A DNA stretch of 32,275 bases, taken from assembly GCA_032718865.1 (NCBI GenBank), contig JALUTQ010000008.1, positions 1 through 32,275 of the forward strand, read 5' to 3'. The position numbers and the translations under genes were made by a program. This document shows positions 20,722 through 30,834 of the stretch, in pieces. How positions within the stretch are numbered: the first letter of the stretch is position 1; every line of letters begins with the position of its first letter. Under the pieces are notes generated by a model. It was given only the letters and a program-made list of their open reading frames with translations. It ran no database searches and had not been told where the DNA came from. This stretch comes from Tilletia caries (taxonomy: Eukaryota > Basidiomycota > Exobasidiomycetes > Tilletiales > Tilletiaceae).

Positions 20722-21882
20722 CCTGCTGTCCTAGTCCTAGGGGATCGGTATTCGGTCTGTGGTTGCGCTGGAAGGAGGAATAGGTGACGGTCAGTGTCAA
20801 GCTGCTGTTGAAACCCGCTTTCGCAAGTCTGTGCATCGAGAAGTACCCACAGGGTGGGTCCCTTGAAGATTCCAGCTCCCCCGACTGTGAGTCCCTAATT
20901 GTCCGACTGATTGGGTACTTTATTTCCCCCTTTCTAGCGGCAAACTGTCCCTACTCAAAACTCAAAACCCTCCGAGGAAGTTGGAAGTTCCCCAGTCTCT
21001 TTAGAGATTGGGGTTACTGGAACCAGTTTCTTACGGCCGTAAGCGCCTGAACCAACATCAATAGAAAAAATATTTTCCCTCCCAAGTAAAGACGTCCTGG
21101 AGGCCAGAACGACTAGGGATCAAATCCTGAACTCTTTGAGGCTGCAGACTTACAGCTGGTCAGGTTGTGTGGTTGATGCTGTGGAAGCAGTTTCTGACTT
21201 TTTCTGCTTATGTAATCACACGAACTTAACTCCGCTCACCAAACGCGAACCGAAATAACCACCCCACCATCATTGATACTCTTTCTTTCCTACATCTTCC
21301 TTGCACAACCGCAAAGGATACAGGTAATGTCAAATATCAGCACGGCGGGCAGGGCGAAGGGTGGCTGCGCCACCCTGCGTCTGCGACCGCGCGTAGCTTC
21401 CTAACCTCAGTAGGCTTTTTATTTTGCGAGTATGGCTTTTCCCTCAACTCATCAGCATCGTATACCCCCCAATCCAGCAGAGGGCTAGAGGCCACCGGCA
21501 TGGGGAAGCGGGCGAAGGGTGGTGGCGCCACCCTGAGTCGTGCGTAGCCATGTGCATGTAAGGAAGAAGCCTTTCTACTCACTAGTCGCCATATTCTCAC
21601 CGACAATAATCCCTTGCTTCCTCCACTTTTTCTCAAGGCTCTGCGTTCCGTTTGCCTGCGCAGAACTAACCATTCCCAGCAAAGCAGTCACAAAAGGTAT
21701 CAGGTCGCACGAAGCACGATGCTGCCTGACACAGCTTCCTCTGATGATTGAGAGTTCTGCCTGCTGACCGCTGATGCCTTGATCTTCTCTCCCCATCTTC
21801 CTTCTTTGCATTCCTTTCCCTTACCTATACCTATGCAATTTTTCAGCTCATCGATCCCACTCCTATACACTCACCGAGCCCC
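20722..21882. other. Non-coding stretch with palindromes and duplicated hairpins
   Basis: No gene is recognised. It contains ACCCACAGGGTGGGT (about 20846-20860), an imperfect hairpin CCCCAGTCTC...GAGATTGGGG (20990-21013), a perfect 12-bp palindrome TTACGGCCGTAA (21031-21042), and two copies of a GC-rich hairpin block (21352-21397, 21510-21548). The start could include the right end of the KDZ element, but no matching left end was found. Confidence 0.5.
21352..21548. repeat. Two direct copies of a GC-rich hairpin block
   Basis: GGGCGAAGGGTGGCTGCGCC (from 21352) and GGGCGAAGGGTGGTGGCGCC (from 21510) both continue as ACCCTG and then GCGTAGC, about 158 bp apart. Each can fold through GGTGG/CCACC arms; the second contains the perfect palindrome GGTGGCGCCACC. 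They may be ends or copies of a short non-autonomous element. Confidence 0.65.
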
Positions 21883-22154
21883 GTCGCGCTAGTGCGTCAG
21901 CTGCATCCTGCACAACCTCTGCGCTCCCTCGCCCGCAACGCATCCGCAGCGCGCCGGTCGTACAGCGCCGCCGCGGTCTCGGACATTCCAAGCTCGACTT
22001 CACTCCATCCCACCAAGCCTTCTACATTTCCTTGGACGTCACCCAGGTGAAAATTCCGGCTGCATCTGGCGACATGGATATCCTCGCAGCGCACGTGCCC
22101 TCGGTAGAGGAGCTCAAGCCGGATTTGGTGGCAACTCGACACAGAAGTGGCTCA
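21883..22154 (+). pseudogene. ATP16: Mitochondrial F1 ATP synthase delta subunit, 5' fragment (pseudogene)
   Basis: The fragment reads as a mitochondrial presequence (LVRQLHPAQPLRSLARN, then SAARRSYSAAAVSDIP) and then, after a 1-base frameshift, the start of the delta/epsilon-type N-terminal domain: KLDFTPSHQAFYISLDVTQV and IPAASGDMDILAAHVPSVEE. In the family the hallmark is A(S)GDMGIL..HVPS.E.LKPG. Here the invariant Gly of GDMG is Asp and the Gly of KPG is also Asp. There is no ATG at the expected place and no recognisable continuation after a GTGAGT at 22155. The intact protein is part of the F1 central stalk; this copy cannot make it. The functional gene must lie elsewhere. Confidence 0.8.
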
Positions 22155-22371
22155 GTGAGTGCCTTCTCCATTGTCTTGAATCCGGCTGGAGTGATATTCT
22201 GATCGCCGTCTTCCGCGCTTCCGCCTTCGTTACTTGTCTCTACAGGCCACCCAGTGACGACTTCCTGACCAAATACATAAACCGGTACGCTTGCTACCCT
22301 GGTAGGCTCGGTTCCTGTGATGACTAACTTTTGTTCGTTCATTTCCTTCCGCATATTCCGACTCATAGCGA

Positions 22372-23371
22372 TTGGTTGCCCTCTACGACGCTGTCAGCTC
22401 TGACATCCTCTTCGGAAAGACTCGCTCAGAACAGACTCGCCAACGGTCAAATGGCTCCCGCCCATCCCGGCCCCATCCTCTCCAGCATTTCAGGGCTTTA
22501 CTAAGCCGGTACGTTTTTACCGCGTCTTTGACCTGCACTTCTGAACTGAGCCTTTCTCAAAGTACCGTAACTCAGCACTTGTCCTTGTACCGGAAGCTGT
22601 TGCCGGTGCTGTTGCCTGATTGTGAGTTACCACCCTTTCCACTGCCTCAGCCCTCAATAGTGAATAGACAATTGGTATTACTCGATCCTTCCCGAAGTCT
22701 GATCTACAGTCTGCTACAGTATGCAGTCAGGTCTAGTATCAAGTCCGTAGCCAAAAAAAAAAGAGTCGCTCTTGGATTGCTCACCTCCTACATCGCCAAC
22801 GGCATGCTGCTATGCCGCATGATCGCCGGTGAGTTGTGAGGAGTCACGCCCGGATCTGACGCATTACGCTTCCCTCTCCACGCTCTCCTACCAGGGAATC
22901 AGGATATAAGCCTCTGACACTTACACTATGGCAGCTGAAAAATAGGATGAGTTTCTGTGTCCTGGCTCCTACACGTACACACTCAGATCTCGGCGTCGTT
23001 ACGATTACTGACCCCTCGGCCCTTCGTGACGACTGCGTGACTAGCTGAAGACCTTTTTCCTTCCAGGCTTCTCACACGGACCCTTTACTTTCCCTATCAT
23101 CATAAGTCACATAGTCACAGCCTACACCACGGGCAAGGCTTGGGGTACCGGCGATGCCTTGTTTCCAGACCGTCAACCTGGCCTTGCTCGTCCAGAGTGG
23201 CCAATTGGGACTTCGATTGGCAGGTCCGTGGAGATCACTCGAAGGACGATCCTCCACTTTGCTTTCAGCGCTAGACGAAGCCGGGGGCACCGCCACTCTG
23301 GGTCGCTTTTTCGCCATGGCGGCCATTTTGCGCAAACCCTTCTCGCATACAGGATCGAAAGCAGCTACTGA
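22372..23371 (+). pseudogene. Possible spliced membrane-protein gene or remnant, not recognised
   Basis: A chain of exons can be joined in one frame: up to 22508, 22563-22621, 22661-22828, 23067-23223 and onward. It encodes HLSLYRKLLPVLLPD, then LIYSLLQYAVRSSIKSVAKK, then two hydrophobic segments (VALGLLTSYIANGMLLCRMI and FTFPIIISHIVTAY) and GKAWGTGDALFPDRQP. Against an intact gene: no ATG at a sensible start, one implied intron of only 39 bp and another of 238 bp, and an unclear end. I do not recognise the family. It lies between an ATP16 pseudogene and other remnants, so decay is likely. Confidence 0.3.
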
Positions 23372-24087
23372 ACTGACTAACTGACTTTGTCTTGCCTCTT
23401 GCAGTCCAGGTCATTCTACGCACGTAAATGACGGCAAGTAAAACATGGAACCGGGATCGTTCGCTCAGTGATCACTGAACCCACTCAACCAGCCCTCGAC
23501 GCAACCTTCTTTCCCCTTACAATATTTCTCCACCATGTGATTGACCTCGCTCTCGTCCTTGTTCATTCCGCCTCTTCCACCTCTTTTCCCCTCGTATTTC
23601 TCCTTCTTCACCCTTCGCCTCTCCATGTTTCAAGTCACAACCTTCTTTGCTTTGGTGAGCAGATCATTCATCAGATATTCACTTCATCCTTTTTTCTCTC
23701 ACGACATCAACATTCGCTCCTCTCCCTCGACTCGTCTGCTCCTTCCTTTCCCTTTTCTGCCTTCTTAAGTCTCATATCTCATACTCGGTCCTTCATTTAA
23801 GCACCGCTGACCGTTCCTCAACTCACTTTGCTTAAGCTTTTAATTTTCTTTTTACCCGCTCTCCTGCTCCTTTCCCGTGCTCCTTTTTTTTCGTCTCCAT
23901 CTGAAATTTTTCCCTTATCGTTCTCCATATCCCGAATGGGTTTCGACTTTCCGCGCTCGCTGTCATCGTAGGTCCTCCTTCGCCAGCAATTGAGCCTGCA
24001 CTGGATCCATCGCCGTTCGTCTTCCAGGACCCAAAGTGAACTGACACTACCTGCTCCATATCGTCACATACCGACACCAGCACCCTT

Positions 24088-24523
24088 ATGCTGTCAGCTC
24101 GAGTTGCTCTCCTTCAACCTCGTCTGGACCAAATCGTTCAGCTGGCCCTTCCAATCAGCTCCAGGGCTTCAAATCGTCCGGACCAGGTGTTCTGGCCGAG
24201 GTATCACTACGAGGGTCGGTCGATTGAGGTTGAGCTTTCGGCTGGGGAGTGGTGGATGGTGAGGAGGTGCGTATGAGCGTTGCAAGCTCGTGTGATGGTG
24301 TCTTGTACTGATTCTTACGCTTACCACGGGATTCGTATGCCTCCTTTCGGACCACAGAAGCAGTCTTTTTACATTCTTCACTCCGAAATCAGACCCGGCT
24401 ACAAGCACAGCATTCGGTCCGGGCGAAGCCGTGAAGGGCATGCGGCCGGTGAATAGCAGATCTTCGGTCGACATTCTGATTGTGGGTCTCGTCTTCGGCG
24501 TGCTGGCTGTGTTACTGTATGGC
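24088..24523 (+). pseudogene. Possible host gene fragment with a C-terminal membrane segment, cut by element 3
   Basis: Exon 24088 to about 24266 (VFWPRYHYEGRSIEVELSAG, EWWMVRR) joins in phase, over a GT-AG intron with a TACTGAT branch point, to an exon starting at about 24356. That exon reads TPKSDPATSTAFGPGEAVKG and then a hydrophobic stretch VDILIVGLVFGVLAVLLYG. The frame runs directly into the LTR-like start of the third element at 24524. An upstream part may exist (PPSPAIEPALDPSPFVFQDP, before about 24035) but carries a stop. Not recognised; the reading could be fortuitous. Confidence 0.27.
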
Positions 24524-24810
24524 TGTGCTGATATGGGTGCCATAAATGCTTGTACATGGTGATGAGAGCTCTTCTGTCTCGCCGAGCGACAGACGCAGGC
24601 GAGAGGCCCACGACAGCGCCCAGCGGTCCCAGCATCGCCCTCGGGTCCCAGTAGCCCCTCGATCCCAAAGCCACCACCGACGGCCCCAATGCCTACGTCT
24701 GAGGTTTTCACTCTCAGAGTCCCAGGCCCCAACAGCAATCCCACCTCCAGCTGCGCCATGACCGCCCCCAAGGGAAAAACCAAGCACGGCTCGGCCAGTC
24801 CGACCCGCCT
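24524..24810 (+). mobile_element. Third element-1-like retrotransposon remnant: deleted LTR, primer-binding site, start of gag
   Basis: ACATGGTGATGAGAG (24554-24568) is identical to the LTR end plus primer-binding site of element 1. CCAGCTGCGCCATGACCGCC (24748-24767) matches the gag start region of element 1 with one change (A to G), and MTAPKG is conserved. The gag frame is lost after about 15 codons by a 1-base deletion. Upstream, only 33 bp (24524-24556) separate an LTR-like start (TGTGCTGATATGG) from the LTR end (TGTACA), as if the LTR had lost its interior. I cannot follow the element with confidence beyond about 24810. Confidence 0.7.
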
Positions 24811-26139
24811 TGGCTCTCAGCAGGTCCTTTCGGCTTCGAACAGCCTCCGGCTCTTATGCTTACACGGCTACACCTCCTTTCGACTTCAAGCCGCTTTTTA
24901 CCGTTCGTGGCCCACCAACTCGTTGCTCGATCCTAATCTCGATGCACCCCCTTCTTCACCGTCCACACTATCCACTTCTCGAGCGCCACCGATGAGAGCT
25001 TGTCTGCGCTGTCCCAGCCACGTTGCCCTTTGGATCGACACCGAGCGTTGAGGTTGAGTGATCCCTCCGCCTCGCGCCATGTTCTCTCGGTCGCGTATCA
25101 GCTCGCCACCCTTCCAACAGCGACTGACCGTGCTCCAACTAGTAGCGGCCGACAGTTTCAGACACGTTTCACCGGCAACAGTCAGATCCCCGGATCTTCC
25201 TCGCCCGCCCAATTTGGGGATCAGGTGTTCGCACTACAGAGGAGCACGGTTCGGCTCACACAGCCGATGGCGACCTGGCGCTGCTGGCTCGTGGTCTTTT
25301 CCTTTCAACAGCATTGGAAGATCTTCCTGCCGGCCCGTCTGTCTCACACGTCAAGCATGTCCAGCGGAATCAAAACAGAAGAAGACCGACGGGTCACGGC
25401 AACATCGGTACTAACATCGGTACTATCCTCCTTTGGACAGCACTGTACCGGAAACATCAGATGCGTTCGTTGATTCGTCGCCGTCGAATGCGGTTGTTCT
25501 TTCGTCGCCAGAAAACGCGGCCACCCAATTTGCGTCGGCGGACGACATCACCTCGACGTCGAAGATGATGGTCGCTGCCTCGCTGCTGTTCGCCAATCGT
25601 CACGACCCAAATACGGACGGCCGACGGCGTGCCCAACTGGCCGGCGTACGATGCGAAGAGTAGATGCAGTTCATGGGCTCCAATACGACTGTCATTCCCG
25701 ACACGTTCGGCAAGCTCCAAACAGATGCGTTCCTGGCGAATCCCTTCACCTACTGGATTTGATCAGACGCTTCCCTTCGTCTACCTTCTCCTCTTCGTCT
25801 TCTTCCTTCGCCTAGATTTGTTATATATGGCACGCTTCTTCTAATCTGGTTCAGGCGACACCGCGCAGCTTCGACACGTCCACCAACGCCACGGGCATGT
25901 ACTCTCATTCAGATCTTTCTATACTCACTAACAAGAGACATTCACACCACTAACAAAGGACATGTATGTACAAACTCTGGCTGCATTGCAATCAATATTA
26001 TGGAGCGCTTCTTCATCTTTTTGTGATTGTCGAACCGCGCTTCGAGATCGGCAGGTCATCCTGCATCAGGCTGGGCCAAACTGGCCGGGTGGGTACGAGA
26101 AGTGAGATTCCTCAGGTATTCATTCGAGAATTCGGGCCC
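24811..26139. other. No recognised gene; possible further element 3 or gene debris
   Basis: Several short open stretches exist, for example 25433-25663 (TVPETSDAFVDSSPSNAVVL...) and 25671-25769 (MQFMGSNTTVIPDTFGKLQT...). Some have protein-like composition, but none has a family signature or joins convincingly. They could be a diverged gag body of element 3. Confidence 0.45.
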
Positions 26140-27640
26140 CTACTTGACTCCCAGTTTAGTCTTGAGTTCCCTCCCCGCATCCACCAGCGAGCTCTCCATC
26201 TTCTCCAGCAAGTTCTCAACGAACTCGCCGAGCAGGAGTGCCGTGCCTTCGTCCTTCTGGCCCTGTGATCTCGTTCCTACTGTCCCACTGATGACGGACA
26301 ACACCGAATCATTCTGCCTGATCCGGTCCCGGCTGGTCTGCGCGACATCACCGATCCGCTTTGTGGCCGCCTGCAACGCCTCGACGCTCTGCTTGAGCTG
26401 AGGCCCTGCCGCGTCGAGGAGATTCTGCAGCGCAGAGACAACGTCGGCATCTTTACTCTCGTTGGCGCGGTGCTGAACCAATTTGACGAGGGAAACAGCC
26501 TGTGAAGAGACAGGAGCAGACAAGTCAGATCTCAACTGTGGGATGAGGAATTGTGCTACGCAGTTCGCTCACCTCAAGCACCAGTCCAGATTGTTGCAGA
26601 GCGCGCCAAGGTAGTTCGGCACGTCCGATCGCTCATGTTCGCTCTGCATCACATTCAGTCATTCCGTCAGCAAAGATCTCAGTCAGGTGGGCCAGAGAGA
26701 GTGGTCCTCTACGTACCTGCAAGGAAATTGTCCAGGGCCTCCTTCAATTGTTCTGCAGTCGCCTTCCCAGATTCGAAGTCATGGAGCGCCAACGCAAAGA
26801 CGACGAACTCTTTGCTTTCCTAAGTTTACTCGCAATACTCATCAGCCCATTGTCTATCTCTTCTTCCGAAACGCAGTACCTTCTTGAGACTCGCCCCTTC
26901 GTAGATCCGCAGCGGCGTCGAGTTCTCGCTCATGCAGTGCGATACCACTGGCAATGACCAGTACATTAGCATCAGCGAGGATGTCCGCTTCCTGTTCTTC
27001 ATACGCCCGAAAGAGATTCAGCAAAAAAGGAAGAGACTATGCATGTGAAGGGTTTGCCATCGCACGCGTGGGTGACACTTACGGAAGTCATGGGGCCCAG
27101 CAAGGTATGCTCATCTGGTCGGAAATGAGGCTGAGACTGTGAAGTCGCGCTGATCACATAGCGGACCCTCTGCGGCCGGCGAAAAGAAAGGCACCGAAGA
27201 TTCAGTATTCCTGCTCGCATCGCAGCGGGATTTTTAAAGGTCAGAAGGTTTGCTCGCCGCGTAAAGTGTCCAGAACCGCTGCTACGTTGCCCCTCACCGA
27301 GGCAAGCGCACCGCTCGCGCTTGGTTGGAAAGAACCGTCGTGCCCAGTCAGGGCGAGTTTGGCTTGCTCAAGTCTGTAGATCTGTCGGGAGAGAGAACGG
27401 TCGATGCACTGTCCGAAATCGATGATTGTTAGCAAGCTGCAAGGCTTATTTGCGTGCGAAGCTGGTTGCGATCCCTCGGTCTCACCTTCGAAAACGTTCC
27501 ATTTTGGAATGCGACCCGAATCATTTCGTTCGTCTGTTGATTGAATCACAATTTCAGCACTCTGCATATTAGGACCCGTTCAGCAAGCGGTATGGACTCA
27601 CATCTTTATCGTTACTGTCATACCTGCTTTCTTCTTCCAT
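26140..27640 (-). CDS. Hypothetical helical protein, 317 aa, eight exons
   Basis: Not recognised, but the gene model is strong because all phases fit without a stop. Exons (minus strand): 27602-27640, 27486-27533, 27298-27408, 27083-27169, 26880-27036, 26717-26809, 26573-26631, 26140-26499. Introns are 46-128 bp with GT-AG ends and CTGAC/CTGAT-like branch points. The start is MEEESRYDSNDKD. The middle has AYEEQEADILADANVLVIAS, then GIALHERELDAAADLRRGES. The C-terminal 120 residues are strongly alpha-helical (SLVKLVQHRANESK, SALQNLLDAAGPQLKQSVEA, LLLGEFVENLLEKMESSLVD), and there is no signal peptide or membrane segment. It is probably cytosolic or a complex subunit. The exon 6-7 acceptor choice (26632) is forced, because a nearer AG would read into a stop. 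A weak likeness of the middle to epsilon-COP was not accepted. Confidence 0.7.
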
Positions 27641-28372
27641 CTCCTGCGGCTTATATTAACCGAGATCTTCCTCTTTGCCTTTCTCCCCACCGCCTTATAA
27701 CCTCATCCAACGCCATCATCATCACCACGCCACCATCGATTCGACTTCCTCGTCATCACGCCGATGCCTCGCGGGCTCATGGATCACGGGCTTCCCACCC
27801 TCCTTCCGCCTTAACCACCAACCTCGAGCAAGGTGAGTCTGGAGTCAGCTACTATCTGAGTTCTGACCCTTCCGGCTTCCCTCAACAGTACCTGTATATC
27901 ATGTATGTTAGTTTCCACCATCGCAGCCTCGCCACTTCCCAAGCAAGGAACACTGCATCCTCATGTACCTTCTACTGTTCTTCATCATCATCCCTACGCA
28001 TGAAGTCGAGGTAAGGATCAAGGAAGGAGCATTGTAGTCAGTGTAGGCGGCGCACGGTGAGAAAGGCATCAAAAGAGTCGCACGGAAGTGGACGAAGACG
28101 TGTCGATCGTCCCGTTAGGATGTATGCCAGAACGTCTTTGGATTGTTCAATCTATGACCCATAGGTCTGAGTGGCTTGAACAGTATGTAGTCAGACAAAG
28201 TGTTCTGTCATGCGGATATACGCGGGTTTGAGAGTCTGCCGCGGGGATCTAGGATTAGAGAAGTGGAAGGAAGGGAGAGAGGCTGACGGGCGGGAGATAC
28301 GTCGGTCATGAGTGGTGGGCCGAAGGAGGGAAGACAAATTCGTGCTGCCAAAGATACTATGGGGTGCCCCAA
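27641..28372. other. Intergenic spacer between two minus-strand genes
   Basis: The part near 27640-27800 is pyrimidine-rich on the plus strand and should hold the promoter of the 317-residue gene. Around 27770-28020 there are GTGAGT...CAACAG intron-like signals on the plus strand and a short hydrophobic frame, but no exon chain holds together. 28020-28372 is probably the 3' untranslated region of the chitin deacetylase gene. Confidence 0.45.
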
Positions 28373-29779
28373 CTACCAGCCACCACCACCCGGCTTACCG
28401 GCGCACGTCCACGAAGAATCGCGAACGCCCGGCCTGCCGATGACCTTGTACGGCGCGAAGCCGACAGTCTGAGCGACGGTGCCCATGTTTCTAGGATGAT
28501 AGCCGTTCTGCCGGACGATCTGGAGGGCCTGGGGAATGACCTGGTTACTCGTGGTAGGGACGGTCTCGTGGTTGAAGATGATGACGTTCTGGGGCGCGTG
28601 GAGGGAGCGGTATCTTTAGGGAATGTCAAATCGTGGCAGCCGACCGGCCGACGTTTCATGCTAATGCTAGATGGCGAGAGTGGCGAGCTTTGCTGTCGTG
28701 CAAGGAAAGGGTTTGCAGATGTGATAAACATGGAGATGTATGTACGCACTGGTTGATCGAGAAGTCGGCAGGAGCACCATCAGCGTCGCGGATGTAGGCG
28801 TTCCAAGTAATAACGTTAAGGTTGTGCCTGTCGAAGGGAAGACCATTTGTCAGTGCTGAAGAGAAACGGAAGTGAACAAACTTTCGTGCCAAAGACCTAC
28901 TTCTGGTTCAGGTACTGGATTGTAGATGGGCTAGCGCTTCCGTAAGGAGGCCGGATGCAAGCAGGAACCACACCTTGGGAGTGAGAAATGGAAGAGAGGA
29001 TTGCTGGTCAACTCCAAGAGCCATGCACGGCGGGATGAATGTGGAAGGTGATGATGTATATTCTCACCCAGAATCTTGAACAGGGCCTCCTCGACGAGTT
29101 GGACCTGCTGGTCGATCGCGGGGCGGCTGAGGGTCTCGATGTTTGGGTGAGACCAGGTGTGCGAGCAGATCTGATGGCCAGCGTTGTAGGAGTACCTCAG
29201 GGCCTGGACGCTGGCCTCATCGTAGATACATTTGCCCATATTGCCAACCACGAAAAACGTAGCGCGGGCGCCAATAGACGCAATATCGTCAGCGACCTTT
29301 CGATGGTTCTGATTGTGGTGGGGGCAAGAAAAAGAGACAAGGTGAACTCTGGAAAAGGTGTTTGTCAGTACAGCGATTGCACTCTACTCACGATGGACTG
29401 GACAATGATCCCGATCAGGTACAAACACACATATCGAGCTTCAGTATCAGAACCTCGAACATGGCAGAAGCAGCAGGCGTTTTGCGAGAAAGGGCGAGCT
29501 CACCGGGCCGTCGTCAAAGGTGAAAGCAAAGCACCCTTGAGTCCTGCACTGAGAGATTCCTCCCGAGACAACACTGCGTGCCGAGACATTTCCGCTGTGC
29601 TCCTGCTTGTGGAAGAGCTGGTATTCGTTCGGGTCCCGACGTTCCAGATCGGCGCGGACGAGGGAAGAAAGGGGCGGAAACCTGGGCTTGGGTGCGCTGG
29701 CGATCGAGGGCAACACTGATCCACCAAAGATGATGAGTACGAGGGAGAGGGCGAGAGTGCTGGGCTTGGAAGCAAACAT
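28373..29779 (-). CDS. Secreted chitin deacetylase / polysaccharide deacetylase (CE4, NodB domain), about 304 aa
   Basis: Removes N-acetyl groups from chitin-type polymers, usually in or near the fungal cell wall. Exons (minus): 29504-29779, probable microexon 29392-29397, 29068-29308, 28901-28973, 28750-28827, 28373-28613; phases fit. Residues 1-29 are a signal peptide (LALSLVLIIFGGSVLPSIAS). CE4 motifs: TFDDGP (first Asp is the base, second binds metal), SHTWSH (metal His pair), RPPYG, then VITWN and IIFNHETV. The family often has HD at the last motif; here it is HE. The C-terminal 45 residues (NMGTVAQTVGFAPYKVIGRP...) end in Gly4-Trp, with no Ser/Thr-rich GPI anchor signal, so the product is probably soluble. 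All catalytic motifs are present and there are no internal stops. The ATG follows a clear TATA box. Confidence 0.88.
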
Positions 29780-29891
29780 GGTACCGGAGGATGTGAACAG
29801 AGTGGAATTAGGGGAGAGGGAGTGGGGCGAGAGTAGAGGGGTAAGGAGGGGAAGGGAAGGAAGAGATAATGAAGAAAGGCGGTAAGCTTCG

Positions 29892-30834
29892 TCAAACGCT
29901 GCCTTTTATACGCCAGAGGAAAGTGATCAAAGGTGAGCAGGAGGCCAGACTTTGAGATAAGAGAGAGAGGCAGCGAAAAAGAGGGTCAGCGGTTTCAGCA
30001 AGTCGAACATCTCCGGCCTTACGCGTCGTCGGGGCTATCTTGGGGTGCATGACCTCCAAGAGAAGATCGTCTGAACATGTACGCCGAGTAAGATGCAGCT
30101 AGTCAAAGTCGTTCTGTTACCTCGGCGGCATCCACACCTCCGATATGGCCAAATACCGAAGCTCTTGAGTATCAAATGGCCAAGAGTGTCGTGTTGGATG
30201 AAAGCAGCCTTTAGATGGTCCCAATGATCAGTAGCCTTGGTGAAGAGGCCTGTGATATTATCGAAAAGCAGGTCGGTGGGAATCTGCATATCAAGTGTAT
30301 GCACATGTAGCGAGCAGCAGCACGTACCGAGCTGGAGAAGGAGCTTGACGAGGAACGCGCGTAGCCGATATCCCTTCTTGCTGCGCTGACACGTATATAA
30401 CAAGAATGCGGCGGACTCGATGACAGTGGCCAAGTCTGAGTAACGGCACAATACGGGTCAGAACGCCAGGATAATTTTTATCATCAAGCGGGATCAGGAT
30501 TGGGGATGCTCACCACCACTAGGCGACTCGCCCAGTAACCTCTGAGCTGTCAACATTCCCAGCTCATCCGCCGGTTGACGTTCCGTCTCTGGAAGAGATG
30601 CACCTGAAGCAGAATCTTTCCTGTCAGCTGCCGACATGCACTCGAAGGATGATTCTAAAACTCGGAATAATGCTTGATGCCAAGCACATGATCGCAGACC
30701 GCATTGGCTTTCCTCGGCGGGCGCTGGAAAGAGAGGTAGAAGCGGCGGCCCATGGCTTGTGATAGCTGTTCGGACTTGGATGGTGATACAAAATGGGAAC
30801 TGATGGCAAGATAGGACGCACCTGATTCCTTCAT
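29892..30834 (-). CDS. Hypothetical protein, about 226 aa, five exons
   Basis: Not recognised. Exons (minus): 30822-30834, 30514-30765, 30328-30435, 30121-30249, 29892-30070; all junction phases agree. The start MKES is followed by a Pro/Ser-rich part, then SSFECMSAADRK, an acidic linker, and a helical basic block (ATVIESAAFLLYTCQRSKKG, RLRAFLVKLLLQLG). After that come LFTKATDHWDHLKAAFIQHD and TLGHLILKSFGIW. No signal peptide. If the last 50-bp intron (30071-30120) is not removed, the protein ends at 30035 instead. The upstream leader has a TATATA stretch near 30960 on the minus strand. The order in tandem with the two genes to its left is ordinary host-genome organisation. Confidence 0.55.
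29902..29911 (-). promoter_or_regulatory. TATA box of the chitin deacetylase gene
   Basis: On the minus strand GTATAAAAGG lies about 123 bases upstream of the ATG at 29779. It is followed by a pyrimidine-rich leader (CTTCCTTCCCTTCCCCTCC), typical of fungal core promoters. It falls within the last codons of the neighbouring upstream gene as modelled here. Confidence 0.65.

Noticed and set aside
15870..21050. Terminal inverted repeats and target duplication of the KDZ element
   Set aside because: Only short words such as GTACCCAC occur on both sides, in the same orientation. This is not sufficient to define ends.
26140..26933. Shorter gene starting at MSENSTPLRIYEGA
   Set aside because: It joins to the same downstream exons in phase, but the alternative frame through the same DNA links to five further upstream exons without a stop and has more protein-like composition.
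26880..27036. Epsilon-COP (coatomer) gene
   Set aside because: A short stretch (DANVLVIASGIALHERELDA) resembles the TPR region, but the C-terminal half has no TPR repeats and the N-terminus does not match.
27541..28014. Plus-strand 157-codon frame divergent from the 317-residue gene
   Set aside because: It spans a region with strong intron-like borders and pyrimidine-rich promoter sequence, with Ser/His-rich translation and no domain.
28357..28756. Two overlapping 130-codon frames on opposite strands
   Set aside because: Both are shadows of the last exon and intron of the chitin deacetylase gene, which has all catalytic motifs in another frame.
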